Assembly (NCBI RefSeq): GCF_030406405.1
Contig: NZ_JAUEPL010000018.1
Span: 1 to 64,000, forward strand
From: Streptomyces ficellus
GTDB taxonomy: Bacteria > Actinomycetota > Actinomycetes > Streptomycetales > Streptomycetaceae
Length of the DNA stretch: 64,000 nt
Direction of reading: 5' to 3'
Position 1 is the stretch's first letter. Every line of letters begins with the position of its first letter. Below, in pieces: positions 27,498-35,734 of the stretch. Below the pieces are notes generated by a model. It did no database searches. It saw only the letters and a program-made list of their open reading frames with translations, and was not told the DNA's origin. The translations under genes were made by a program, and so were the position numbers.

Positions 27498-28514
27498 TCA
27501 TTGCAGCGCGCGCACGGCCGCCGTGAAGACCAGCGGCATGCGGGCGGCCGCCGGAACGACCAGGCGGGCCGTCTCGCGACGGCAACCGACCCGGACCAGT
27601 GCCTCCGTCAGCAGCCGGTGCCGGCGCGACAGCCGCCGCCAGGCACGCTCGTACGCCTCCGGCCGCCCCGCCCGCAGGCACCCCACCGCCGCCTCGGCCG
27701 ACGCCAGCGCGAGCGCGATGCCCTCGCCGGTGAGCGCGTCGACGTAACCCGCCGCGTCACCGACGAGCAGCACCCGGCCGGCCACCCGGCCGCGCACCCG
27801 CTGCCGCATGGGCCCGGCGCCGCGTACGGCGTTCACGGCCGTACCGTCACGGAGGCGGCCGGCCAGCTCGGGGAAGTGGTCCAGGCACGTGTCGTAGGCG
27901 CGTCGGGCGGTGCTCAGCACGGCCACCCCGACCAGGCCGTCGCCGACCGGGGTCACATACGCCTCGCCACCGCGCGACCAGTGCACTTCGACGAAGTCCG
28001 ACCACGGCGCGATGCGGTAGTGCCGCCGCAGGCCGTAGCGCCGCGGCCGCGGACCGGGCAGGTCCAGGCCGAGCGCGCGGCGGACGGGGGAGTGCAGGCC
28101 GTCCGCGGCGACGAGCCACCGGGCCCGCAGCCCCGCCGCGCTCACCGCGTCCGGCCCCTGCGACACTTCACCGACCCGGCCGGGCAGCACCTGAACGCCG
28201 AGTTCCGCGGCGCGCCGGGCCAGTGCCGCGCTCAGTTCCGTGCGGCGTACGCCCAGGCCGGTGGCGTCACGGAAGTCGGCCTGCGCGCGGTGCCGGCCGT
28301 CCACGTACCGGATGCCGCGCAGCCGGTGGCCGGGCGGGTCCACGCCCAGCGCGCGCAGGGACCGCACGCCGCCCGGCATGACCCCCTCGCCGCACGCCTT
28401 GTCCACCGGGCCGGGGCGCGGCTCGATCACCACCGCTTCCATCCCGGCCAGCGCGGCGTGGATCGCCGTGGCCAGGCCGGCGGGCCCGCCGCCCGCCACG
28501 AGCAGGTCGATCAC
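27498..28514 (-). CDS. FAD-dependent oxidoreductase (geranylgeranyl-reductase/hydroxylase type)
   Basis: 338 residues. The FAD motif is at the very N-terminus, VIDLLVAGGGPAGLATAIHA, followed by DKACGEGVMPGG, the middle motif LVAADGLHSPVRRALGL and the second FAD motif VLLVGDAAGYVDALTGEGIALA. The GTG start overlaps the stop of the methyltransferase gene as GTGA. A gene order of type III PKS, ICMT-like methyltransferase and FAD enzyme is that of the srsABC phenolic-lipid operon of S. griseus, where the FAD enzyme hydroxylates the aromatic ring. Sequence also resembles isoprenoid-chain reductases, so either ring hydroxylation or double-bond reduction is possible. Confidence 0.85.
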   Translation of the reverse strand: MIDLLVAGGGPAGLATAIHAALAGMEAVVIEPRPGPVDKACGEGVMPGGVRSLRALGVDPPGHRLRGIRYVDGRHRAQADFRDATGLGVRRTELSAALARRAAELGVQVLPGRVGEVSQGPDAVSAAGLRARWLVAADGLHSPVRRALGLDLPGPRPRRYGLRRHYRIAPWSDFVEVHWSRGGEAYVTPVGDGLVGVAVLSTARRAYDTCLDHFPELAGRLRDGTAVNAVRGAGPMRQRVRGRVAGRVLLVGDAAGYVDALTGEGIALALASAEAAVGCLRAGRPEAYERAWRRLSRRHRLLTEALVRVGCRRETARLVVPAAARMPLVFTAAVRALQ

Positions 28515-29062
28515 CCCGCCCCGCCCCCGGCCGCCGCCCGCACCGGAGCGGCCGCACCACCCGCCCCCAGCGCCGCGTCCTCGCAGCGGACGCGTACGGT
28601 GAGCAGCGCGGCGTTGAACACCGTGAAGAGCGTGGCGGTCAGCCAGGCCCCGTGGACCAGGGGCAGCGCGACGCCCTCCGCCACCACCGCCACGTAATTC
28701 GGGTGGCGCAGCCACCGGTACGGCCCGGCCGACACCAGCGGCAGTCCCGGCACCACGAGGACGCGGGTGTTCCAGCGCGGCCCCAGCGTCCGTACGCACC
28801 ACCACCGCAGGCCCTGCGCCGCGACGACGACCGCCAGCATGGTCCAGCCGAGACCGGGGTGGAACGGCCGTCGCGCCGCCCACACCTCGGCCAGACAGCC
28901 GACGAGGAGCGCCGTGTGCAGGGTCACCATCGCGGGGTAGTGCCGCCGGCCGAACTCGACGGCACCACGAGCCAGGCTCCAGCGCGCGTGGCGACGGGCG
29001 ACCACGAGTTCGGCGACGCGCTCCGCGCCGACCGCCAGCACCAGCACCGTGTACCAGATCAC
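28511..29062 (-). CDS. Membrane methyltransferase, isoprenylcysteine-methyltransferase (ICMT) family
   Basis: 183 residues with four to five hydrophobic segments. The SAM-binding C-terminal part has the family motif GPYRWLRHPNYVAVVAEG followed by a hydrophobic stretch. Relatives next to type III PKS genes (SrsB in S. griseus) O-methylate alkylresorcinols. It starts 13 bp after the type III PKS stop and overlaps the next gene by GTGA, so the four genes form one operon. A membrane location suits a lipid-like polyketide substrate. A role on prenylated protein is unlikely in bacteria. Confidence 0.87.
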   Translation of the reverse strand: MIWYTVLVLAVGAERVAELVVARRHARWSLARGAVEFGRRHYPAMVTLHTALLVGCLAEVWAARRPFHPGLGWTMLAVVVAAQGLRWWCVRTLGPRWNTRVLVVPGLPLVSAGPYRWLRHPNYVAVVAEGVALPLVHGAWLTATLFTVFNAALLTVRVRCEDAALGAGGAAAPVRAAAGGGAG

Positions 29063-29075
29063 CAGGCTCAGCTCC

Positions 29076-30143
29076 CTACCAGCGCACCAGGACGAGTTCG
29101 GTGCAGAAACCCGGCCCCATGGCGAGCAGCAGACCGGGGGTGCCCGAAGGCGGCTTGCGCCCCGCCGTCAGCGTGTCGCGCAGGACGTGCAGGACGGACG
29201 CCGACGACAGGTTGCCCGTCTCGGCGAGCGAGCGCCGGCTGACGTCGAGGGCGTCGTCCGGCAGGTCGAGCGCCTCCTCGACCGCGTCGAGGACTTTGGG
29301 CCCGCCGGCGTGGCTCACCCAGGCCGTCACATCGCGCCGGTCGAGTCCGTGGTCGGACAGGAAGCCGTCGACGTCGGCGGCGAGGTTCTTGCGCACCACG
29401 TCCGGGACCGCGGGATCGAGGACGACGCGGAAGCCGGAAGCGGTGATGTCCCAGCCCAGCAACCGCTCGGTGTCCGGATACAGATGGCTGCGGCTCGCCA
29501 CCACGGTCGGTCCGGTGGCGCCCGCCGCCGTATGCCTGCGGGCGCCGCAGGCGACGACGGCGGCGGCTCCGTCGCCGAAGAGGGCCGTCGCGATCAGGTT
29601 GGCCGCGGAGGTGTCGGCCCGCTGGAAGGTCAGGGAGCACAGTTCGACGGAGAGCAGCACGGCCACGTGGTCCGGCCGCCCCAGCAGGTAGTCGTGCAGA
29701 CGGGCGATCCCGGCCGCCCCGGCGACGCACCCCAGCCCGAAGACCGGCAGGCGTCTGACGTCCGGCCGCAGACCCAGCCGCCCGGCGAGCCGGGCGTCCA
29801 CGGAGGGTGCGGCGATGCCGGTCACGGAGGTGAACATCAGCAGGTCCACGTCGCGCGCGGAGAGCCCCGCCGCACACAGCGCGCCGGTGATCGCCTCGGC
29901 ACCGAGGTCCACGGCTGTGGCGATGAAGACGTCGTTGACCGCGCCGAAGTCGTCCAGGCCGCCGTACCGGTCCAGCGGCAGCGCCGTATGGCGTGAGCGC
30001 ACCGCCGCGCTGTGGTGCAGGCGGTCGAGGACGCGCCGGTCGGCGCCGGCGGGCAGGCAGTCGCGGGCCACCATGTCGGTGATCTCGCGCTGGGCGTGCC
30101 GGTGCGGCGCCAGGACTCCGTGGACGGCTGCGATCCGGGTCAT
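29076..30143 (-). CDS. Type III polyketide synthase (alkylresorcinol/alkylpyrone type)
   Basis: 355 residues. The catalytic triad of the chalcone-synthase superfamily is Cys139 (VFGLGCVAGAAG), His278 (WVSHAGGPK) and Asn311 (ETGNLSSASV); the C-terminal GPG loop is MGPGFCTE. The ATG is taken because GGAG stands just upstream and a longer reading adds no conserved residues. Bacterial enzymes of this group extend a fatty acyl or polyketide starter with malonyl-CoA and cyclise it to alkylresorcinols, pyrones or quinone precursors. As first gene of the operon with methyltransferase and hydroxylase it sets the product class. A reducing type I PKS nearby could supply the starter. Confidence 0.95.
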   Translation of the reverse strand: MTRIAAVHGVLAPHRHAQREITDMVARDCLPAGADRRVLDRLHHSAAVRSRHTALPLDRYGGLDDFGAVNDVFIATAVDLGAEAITGALCAAGLSARDVDLLMFTSVTGIAAPSVDARLAGRLGLRPDVRRLPVFGLGCVAGAAGIARLHDYLLGRPDHVAVLLSVELCSLTFQRADTSAANLIATALFGDGAAAVVACGARRHTAAGATGPTVVASRSHLYPDTERLLGWDITASGFRVVLDPAVPDVVRKNLAADVDGFLSDHGLDRRDVTAWVSHAGGPKVLDAVEEALDLPDDALDVSRRSLAETGNLSSASVLHVLRDTLTAGRKPPSGTPGLLLAMGPGFCTELVLVRW

Positions 30144-30249
30144 CAGGGCTCCATGTCTGGGGCATCGTGCCCCCATGTGTGCCCTCCCGCCGCGCGGTCG
30201 TACCGGTTGTCCGCCCGTTGATCGCCCGTTGAGCGCCTACGATCGGCGC

Positions 30250-31101
30250 GTGGACGGGACGCGCGATGGGGTACGCCTCCGGGGGCTGCCGGCAGGGCTG
30301 GTGATGGCCTGTCACCCCGGCCCGGCGGTGGCCGTCACGCTGCTGATGACGGCGCTGGCGGCGTCGGCCGGGCAGGACGGGCGCGGCTGTCTGCTGGTCG
30401 GCGCGGCGGTGCTGTCGGGTCAGCTGTCGGTGGGCTGGTGCAATGACGCCGTCGACGCCCGGCGCGACCGGGCGGCCGACCGGTACGGCAAACCGGTGGT
30501 GTCCGGCGCGGTCGGCGCCACGACCGTATGGGCGGCGAGCCTCGTGGCGCTGGTGCTCAGCGTGCCGCTGTCCCTGGCCTGCGGCGCACTCGCCGGAGGC
30601 GTGCATCTCCTCGGGATCGGCGCCGCGTGGGCGTACAACCTGGGGCTGAAGGCCACGGCACTGTCCTGGCTTCCGTACGCGGTGGGGTTCGCGGCCCTGC
30701 CCGCGTTCGTCGCGCTCGGCCTGCCGGGCAGCCCGTGGCCGGCCTGGTGGGTCGTGGTGTCCGGCGCGCTGCTGGGCGTGGGCGCGCATCTGGGCAACGT
30801 CCTGCCGGACATCCGGTCCGACCTGGTCACGGGCGTGCGCGGCTGGCCGCAGCGGCTCGGCCCGGCACGGACGCGGCTGCTGATGCCGCTCCCGCTGGTC
30901 GCGGCGTCCGCGCTCCTGGTCCTCGGCGGGCCCGGCCACCGCGGCCCCGTCGGCTGGGCCGCGCTGTCGGTGGCCGCGCTGACGGCCGTGGCCGGCGCGG
31001 CCCTCGGCCGCCACCGCACGGAGGCCCCGTTCGCCGCCTCGGTGGCCGTGGCCGGCATCGACGTGGCTCTCCTGGTCTGGCGCGGCGCCGCGCTGACGTA
31101 A
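30250..31101 (+). CDS. UbiA-family prenyltransferase
   Basis: 283 residues, mostly hydrophobic helices. The first Asp-rich motif is NDAVDARRDRAADRYGKP (Asn65, Asp66, Asp69, Asp73), and the second is GNVLPDIRSD (~180), the two magnesium-diphosphate sites of UbiA enzymes. It would move a prenyl chain to an aromatic or quinone acceptor in the membrane. The GTG start lies 6 bp after TACGAT, which could be a -10 box, so the transcript may be leaderless. It is divergent from the type III PKS gene with 106 bp between, suggesting shared control. Acceptor and donor are unknown; related membrane enzymes also serve menaquinone synthesis, but no men genes are near. Confidence 0.88.
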   Translation: MDGTRDGVRLRGLPAGLVMACHPGPAVAVTLLMTALAASAGQDGRGCLLVGAAVLSGQLSVGWCNDAVDARRDRAADRYGKPVVSGAVGATTVWAASLVALVLSVPLSLACGALAGGVHLLGIGAAWAYNLGLKATALSWLPYAVGFAALPAFVALGLPGSPWPAWWVVVSGALLGVGAHLGNVLPDIRSDLVTGVRGWPQRLGPARTRLLMPLPLVAASALLVLGGPGHRGPVGWAALSVAALTAVAGAALGRHRTEAPFAASVAVAGIDVALLVWRGAALT

Positions 31102-31131
31102 CCGCGAAACGGCTCGGCCCCGCCCGGCGTC

Positions 31132-31812
31132 TCAGCCGACGAAGGACTTGACCTGGCTGTAGACGGTGGCGTCGGTGCGCAGGTCGCTGTGGCTCAGGCA
31201 GGCCGTCCGGGTGTTGGTGGCGCCGGACAGGGCCACGCTGCTGTCGGGGTTGATGACGCTGTCGCAGGGCGACCACCATGTGGCGTACCTCGATACGCCG
31301 GGGGTCTCGTCGCCGGAGTTGAGGGCGGTCAGGAAGCTGGAGCCGGGGCGCATCTCCGTACAGGACGCGCCGCCGCAGAAGTACGCGGTGTCGGTGCCGT
31401 GGTTGGGCCCGCCGAGGGACACCCAGGCGTCCACCTTGCTGTCACCGCCGAGGTTCTTCGTGTAGTAGCGCGAGGAGAGGCCGCCCATGGAGTGGGTGAC
31501 GACGTCCACCTTGGTCGCGCCGGTGGCCGCGAGGACGCGGTTGATCTCCTGGGCGAGCTGGGAGGCGGTGGTGGCGTTGGACTGGCCGGTGTTGTACGTC
31601 CATGTGTCGAGGTGACTGGCGGGCCAGCCATCGGCGGCGAACCGGGCGGCCATGGTGTCCCAGGCGGATCCGCTGGAGTTCCAGCCGTGGACGAACACGA
31701 TCGGGTGGGGGGCGGCCGCGGCCGGCTGGGCGCCGGCCACCGGCGCCTGGACCGTGAGGGTGGCGAGAGCTCCGGCGGCGAGGGTGCCGACGGTGCGGTA
31801 TGGAATGCGCAT
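31132..31812 (-). CDS. Secreted triacylglycerol lipase/esterase, alpha/beta hydrolase
   Basis: 226 residues from the ATG with GGAGAC upstream. The signal peptide covers ~1-34 (AGAQPAAAA). The mature part opens IVFVHGWNSSGSAWDTM, has the nucleophile elbow THSMGGLSSRYY, an oxyanion and LGGPNHGT region, and pairs of cysteines (YFCGGASC; SPCD, TACLSHSD) likely to form disulfides. The final Asp/His part is DSVINPDSS and LSHSDLR. This is a small extracellular lipase of the Streptomyces/Bacillus LipA-like type. It converges with the UbiA gene 30 bp away and belongs to no evident operon. Confidence 0.88.
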   Translation of the reverse strand: MRIPYRTVGTLAAGALATLTVQAPVAGAQPAAAAPHPIVFVHGWNSSGSAWDTMAARFAADGWPASHLDTWTYNTGQSNATTASQLAQEINRVLAATGATKVDVVTHSMGGLSSRYYTKNLGGDSKVDAWVSLGGPNHGTDTAYFCGGASCTEMRPGSSFLTALNSGDETPGVSRYATWWSPCDSVINPDSSVALSGATNTRTACLSHSDLRTDATVYSQVKSFVG

Positions 31813-32304
31813 GACAAGTCTCCAGATCGTGGGGGATGCCGGGACGGCTCGTCGGCACGGACAGCGGACACGCCCCGTCGACGGGAGGCCGGGTGCGGCC
31901 TTCGGGGCGTGGAGGAGTGGCGCGTCGGAAGGGGAAACGCGTACGGATGCTGGTTGCGGCTGGTCTGAGAATTCGATGCCCGCGCGCAGCAGTTGGAAAA
32001 CGCTTTCGCGGAAGCCGGGCAAGCGTCGGCGCCAACCAGCGGGCCACAAGCCACGGTTGGGGCCAAGTCGTCCGGAGCGACGCCGCACCCGCCTGTGCGC
32101 GGCCGTCAACAGGCCTGCCGCCGGGCCTGTTTTGAGACGTCAGCGAGGTGCCTGCCCTGGTCCGCCGCACGAGCCCACCGGCGCGCATGCCGCCCTCGCC
32201 CGGGAGGGGCGCGGTGCCCGCGCGCACGCCCGTTCGCCCCGCGGGCGACCCGCGTGGCGGCCCCCAGGTGTGCCCGGCCGGCGTTTCCGGCGCACCCTGG
32301 AGGT
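31813..32304. other. 492-bp gene-free spacer between lipase and polX
   Basis: Neither strand shows a frame with coding-like codon use. It holds the lipase upstream region; GAAAACGCTTTC at 31996-32007 is a one-mismatch palindrome of the kind bound by LacI-family repressors. A GGAGGT ribosome site for polX closes it. No RNA gene was recognised. Confidence 0.6.
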
Positions 32305-34032
32305 ATGGCCCGAGCAAACGAGGAGGTCGAAGCGCTGCTCCAGGAGTACGCCGACCTCATCGCGATCACCGGGGGCGACGCCTTCAAGGCGCGCGCCTAC
32401 GAGAAGGCCGCCCGTGCCATCGGCGGCTACCACGCCGACATCTCCACGCTCGACGCCAAGGGCCTCAGGGAGATCCCCAACGTCGGCAAGTCGATCGCCG
32501 ACAAGGTCATCGAGTACCTGCGCTCCGGCCGGGTCTCCACGGTCGAGGAGACCCGGGCGACGATCCCCGCCGGGGTCCGCGAGCTGATCACCATCCCCAC
32601 CCTCGGGCCCAAGAAGGCCATGGTCCTCCATGAGGAGCTGGGCATCACCTCCGTGGACCAGTTGCTCGACGCCATCCACCAGCAGCAGCTCCGCGACCTC
32701 AAGGGCTTCGGCGAGAAGACCGAGGCGAACATCCTCCACGGCATCGCGCTCATGCAGAAGGCGGGCGGCGGCCGGATCCTCATCAACGCCGCCATGGACG
32801 TCGCCGAGCAGATCGTCGCCGAGCTGTCCCGGATCCCGGGCTGCGAGCGGTGCGCCTACGCCGGGTCGCTGCGCCGTATGCGGGAGACCATCGGGGACAT
32901 CGACGTCCTGGTGGCCGCCGAGCGGTCGGCGCCGTTCATGGAGGCGCTCGGCGGCCTTCCGGCCACGGCCGAGGTCATCGCGGGGGGCGAGAAGAAGATG
33001 TCCATCCGTACCACCAAGGGCCTCCAGGTGGACCTACGGGTCCTTCCGCCGTCCTCCTGGGGTGCGGGGCTGCAGTACTTCACCGGATCCAAGGCGCACA
33101 ACATCCGCACCCGCGAGATCGCCGTGCGGCACAAGCTCAAACTCTCCGAGTACGGACTGTTCGACGCCGAGAGCGGCGACGTGATCACCTCGGAGACCGA
33201 GGAGGAGATCTACGCCCGGCTCGGCCTGCCCTGGATCCCGCCACCGCTGCGCGAGGACCGGGGCGAGATCGCGGCCGGACTGCGGGACGAACTCCCCGAC
33301 CTCGTCACCGACGGCGACATCAAGGGCGACCTGCACACCCACACCGACCTCACCGACGGCCTCGCCCCACTGGAGGACATGGTCGCCGCCGCGGCCGCCC
33401 GTGGCTACGCGTACTACGCCATCACCGACCACGCGCCCAACCTCTTCATGCAGCGCATGACCGAGGAGAAGATCCTGGCGCAGCGCGAGCGCGTACGCGG
33501 ACTCGACCGCAGGCATCACGGGATGAGACTGCTGCACGGCACGGAACTCAACATCGGCCCGGACGGGGACGTCGACTGGCCCGAGGAGTTCCTCAACGGG
33601 TTCGACCTGTGCGTGGCATCCGTCCATTCGTACTTCAACCAGAGCCGGCAGGACCTGACCCGCCGGCTCGTCCGTGCCTGTGAGCACCCGAACGTCACGG
33701 TGATCGGGCATCCGACCACCCGCCTGATCGGCAAACGGCCGGGCGTGGAGGCCGACTTCGACGCGGTCTTCGAGGCCTGCGCGAGAACGGGCACCGCACT
33801 GGAGGTCAACTCCCATCCGGAGCGGCTCGACCTGCGCGACGAGGACATCCTGCGCGCGAAACGGTACGGCGTGAAGTTCGCGGTCAACTCCGATGCGCAC
33901 GCCATCACTCATCTGCCGTATATGCGGTACGGAGTCGGAACGGCCCAGCGCGGCTGGCTGACGAAGGACGACGTCATCAACACCTGGCCGCTGGCGAAGC
34001 TGCGCCGCTTCCTGCGCAAGGGCAGGCCCTGA
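32305..34032 (+). CDS. polX: DNA polymerase/3'-5' exonuclease PolX
   Basis: 575 residues, the normal PolX length. Order: N-terminal 8-kDa helix-hairpin-helix part (IREIPNVG-like LREIPNVGKSIADKVIEYL; LKGFGEKTEANIL), polymerase palm with AYAGSLRRMRETIGDIDVLV (catalytic Asp pair ~193-197) and LQVDLRVL, then a C-terminal PHP nuclease domain beginning GDLHTHTDLTDG and with YAITDHAPN, GTELNI, HPTTRLIGKR and NSDAHA metal ligands. It fills gaps and trims 3' ends in base-excision repair. GGAGGT lies just before the ATG. The PHP metal ligands seem all present, so exonuclease activity is likely. Confidence 0.96.
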   Translation: MARANEEVEALLQEYADLIAITGGDAFKARAYEKAARAIGGYHADISTLDAKGLREIPNVGKSIADKVIEYLRSGRVSTVEETRATIPAGVRELITIPTLGPKKAMVLHEELGITSVDQLLDAIHQQQLRDLKGFGEKTEANILHGIALMQKAGGGRILINAAMDVAEQIVAELSRIPGCERCAYAGSLRRMRETIGDIDVLVAAERSAPFMEALGGLPATAEVIAGGEKKMSIRTTKGLQVDLRVLPPSSWGAGLQYFTGSKAHNIRTREIAVRHKLKLSEYGLFDAESGDVITSETEEEIYARLGLPWIPPPLREDRGEIAAGLRDELPDLVTDGDIKGDLHTHTDLTDGLAPLEDMVAAAAARGYAYYAITDHAPNLFMQRMTEEKILAQRERVRGLDRRHHGMRLLHGTELNIGPDGDVDWPEEFLNGFDLCVASVHSYFNQSRQDLTRRLVRACEHPNVTVIGHPTTRLIGKRPGVEADFDAVFEACARTGTALEVNSHPERLDLRDEDILRAKRYGVKFAVNSDAHAITHLPYMRYGVGTAQRGWLTKDDVINTWPLAKLRRFLRKGRP

Positions 34033-34067
34033 GCAACGGTCCGGCCGCTGCGGGCGGGTTCGGGGGT

Positions 34068-35537
34068 CTACGCCACGACTCCGTCGATCTGGAACGTCTG
34101 CACGGACGCCGCCGCGAAGGGCACGCTCAGCCGCTTGCCGTTCAGACGCGTGTCCGTGTGCTCCGCGTACAGGTCTCCGCCGCCGGAAGTGTGCGTGTTC
34201 CAGCGCCGTACGAGCCCGCCGGTGCCGCCGCTCACCTGGGTGAACCGGGACAGGTCGAAGGTCAGGGTCTGTGCGGCCCCGGTGTTGACCGCCACGAGGA
34301 CCAGCCGCTTCCCCGCCGCGTCGTAGGCCGCGGTCGCGTATCCCACGCCGGTGTCCAGGATGGTCATCCCCGGGCGGATGTGCCGGCTGAACTGGGCCAT
34401 CACGTAGAACTTGGTCTGCACGGCGCCCGGCTTCAGGGTGGCGGCGTCGTAGTGGATCAGCGCCCAGCCCGCGGAGGGGTCCATCACCTGCCAGTAGCAC
34501 CAGGCGGTGGGATGCAGCCAGCGCAGGTCCAGGCAGAGGTTGGACGCCATGGTCAGGCCGGTGCCGTCCCTGTCGCCGTACTCCGAGTTCCACAGCCGCT
34601 TGCGCGCCGTGGTGACGACGTCCGTATGGAGCAGGTCGCGCCGCCCGCCGGAGCCCTGGTAGCCGTGCACGTTCACCTGGTCCACCAGTGCCTTGGTCGA
34701 CGTGCCGAAGGAGTTCCACGTGGTGCGGGCGAGGTCGTAGCTGGTTTCGTCGGACGCGGAGACCAGGGTGCCGGTCAGGCCGCGCTTGTCGAGTTCGGTG
34801 CGCAGGTGCGGCAGTACGGCGGCCTGGACGGAGGCGTCCATGTGACAGCCCTCCTGTGTGCCGGTCGCCGTCCACCAGCTGGACGCCGGTTCGTTGAAGG
34901 GCTCCACGGAGGCGAAGTTCACACCCCACCTGTTCTTCGCGTGCAGCGCCACCGTGGCCAGGTGGGCGGCGTGCCGCTGGTGGTTCCAGGGCTGGAGGTT
35001 GTTGCCGCCGTCGCCCGCGCCGGACGGATTGTGGTTGAGGCACATCCACCACATCGGCGAGTTCGCGAACAGCTCGGTGACCGCGCCCCGCTGGACCGCC
35101 TTGACCAGCGCGGCGCGCTGTGCGGCGTCCGCCGACCAGTTCCAGGCGGAGGAGGCGGGGTCCTCGTTGCGCCAGTCCTGCCAGAAGCCCTCGATCTGCT
35201 TGAAGCGGGGGATGTTGGGGGAGGCGACCATGCGCGCCCCGTCCACGCTGTTCCAGCCGCACGCGCCGAGGTTGTACCGGGCGATGTTCAGGCCGAGGCC
35301 GGGCAGCGTCCTGCCGTTGTAGGCGACCGGCTTGGTGGTGAAGAAGGCGTCGGCGAAGTCGTCGCGGTCCCCGAACACAGTGGCCCACCAGGCGAGCGAG
35401 GTGCCCCAGCCCTCCCATCGTCCGTAGGTGGCGCGCGGGTCGACCGCGATGGTCGCATCGGCCCGGGCGGAACCCGCCGTCAGCGCGCTGCCCAGTAGCG
35501 TGCCGCCGGCGGCGGTCAGTAAGGTCCTGCGCCTCAT
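34068..35537 (-). CDS. Secreted GH30 glycosidase, probable endo-beta-1,6-galactanase
   Basis: 489 residues. The N-terminus MRRRTLLTAAGGTLLGSA looks like a Tat-type signal with adjacent arginines. The barrel begins GRWEGWGTSLAWWATVFG, a GH30 hallmark, with the acid/base in EPFNEPASSWW and the nucleophile in WNSEYGD; the C-terminal beta domain carries LVAVNTGAAQTLTFDLS. The pattern WGTSLAWWA plus FNEPASSWW fits subfamily 5, whose characterised members cut beta-1,6-galactan of arabinogalactan proteins. GGAG precedes the ATG. It is divergent from a stress-type phosphatase gene and may be under a LacI-type site at 35621. Subfamily call is moderately sure. Confidence 0.88.
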   Translation of the reverse strand: MRRRTLLTAAGGTLLGSALTAGSARADATIAVDPRATYGRWEGWGTSLAWWATVFGDRDDFADAFFTTKPVAYNGRTLPGLGLNIARYNLGACGWNSVDGARMVASPNIPRFKQIEGFWQDWRNEDPASSAWNWSADAAQRAALVKAVQRGAVTELFANSPMWWMCLNHNPSGAGDGGNNLQPWNHQRHAAHLATVALHAKNRWGVNFASVEPFNEPASSWWTATGTQEGCHMDASVQAAVLPHLRTELDKRGLTGTLVSASDETSYDLARTTWNSFGTSTKALVDQVNVHGYQGSGGRRDLLHTDVVTTARKRLWNSEYGDRDGTGLTMASNLCLDLRWLHPTAWCYWQVMDPSAGWALIHYDAATLKPGAVQTKFYVMAQFSRHIRPGMTILDTGVGYATAAYDAAGKRLVLVAVNTGAAQTLTFDLSRFTQVSGGTGGLVRRWNTHTSGGGDLYAEHTDTRLNGKRLSVPFAAASVQTFQIDGVVA

Positions 35538-35620
35538 GGGAAACTCCTGTCGCGTCCATGCCATGTCGCCCCATTGCCCATGAAGGATGGGGTCGGGCCC
35601 GGGGGCTTGTCGAGAGGTGT

Positions 35621-35632
35621 GACAGCGCTTTC
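35621..35632 (-). promoter_or_regulatory. LacI-type near-palindrome upstream of the GH30 gene
   Basis: GACAGCGCTTTC is one base pair off the perfect palindrome GAAAGCGCTTTC and lies 84 bp before the GH30 start. LacI-family sugar repressors bind such sites. No flanking promoter boxes were clear, and chance cannot be excluded. Confidence 0.35.
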
Positions 35633-35734
35633 TACCGGCCGGGTGGCACGGCATTGGCAATCGTCCACATGTTCCGTTTAGGCTTCCGCGGTCAGCGCCG
35701 CACCTGTCGGCCGGGAACGAAAGGTGGAGGGCCG

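Noticed and set aside
30250..31101. The UbiA enzyme as part of menaquinone synthesis
   Set aside because: No men or mqn genes are near, and the gene is divergent from a type III PKS operon; secondary metabolism fits better.
31813..32304. Long in-frame N-terminal extensions of the lipase and polX into the spacer
   Set aside because: Neither extension has conserved residues; both genes have a good ribosome site at the later ATG, and the lipase signal peptide begins there.
33034..35574. An 846-codon minus-strand frame over polX and GH30
   Set aside because: It is out of frame with the GH30 protein, antisense to polX, and has low-complexity composition.
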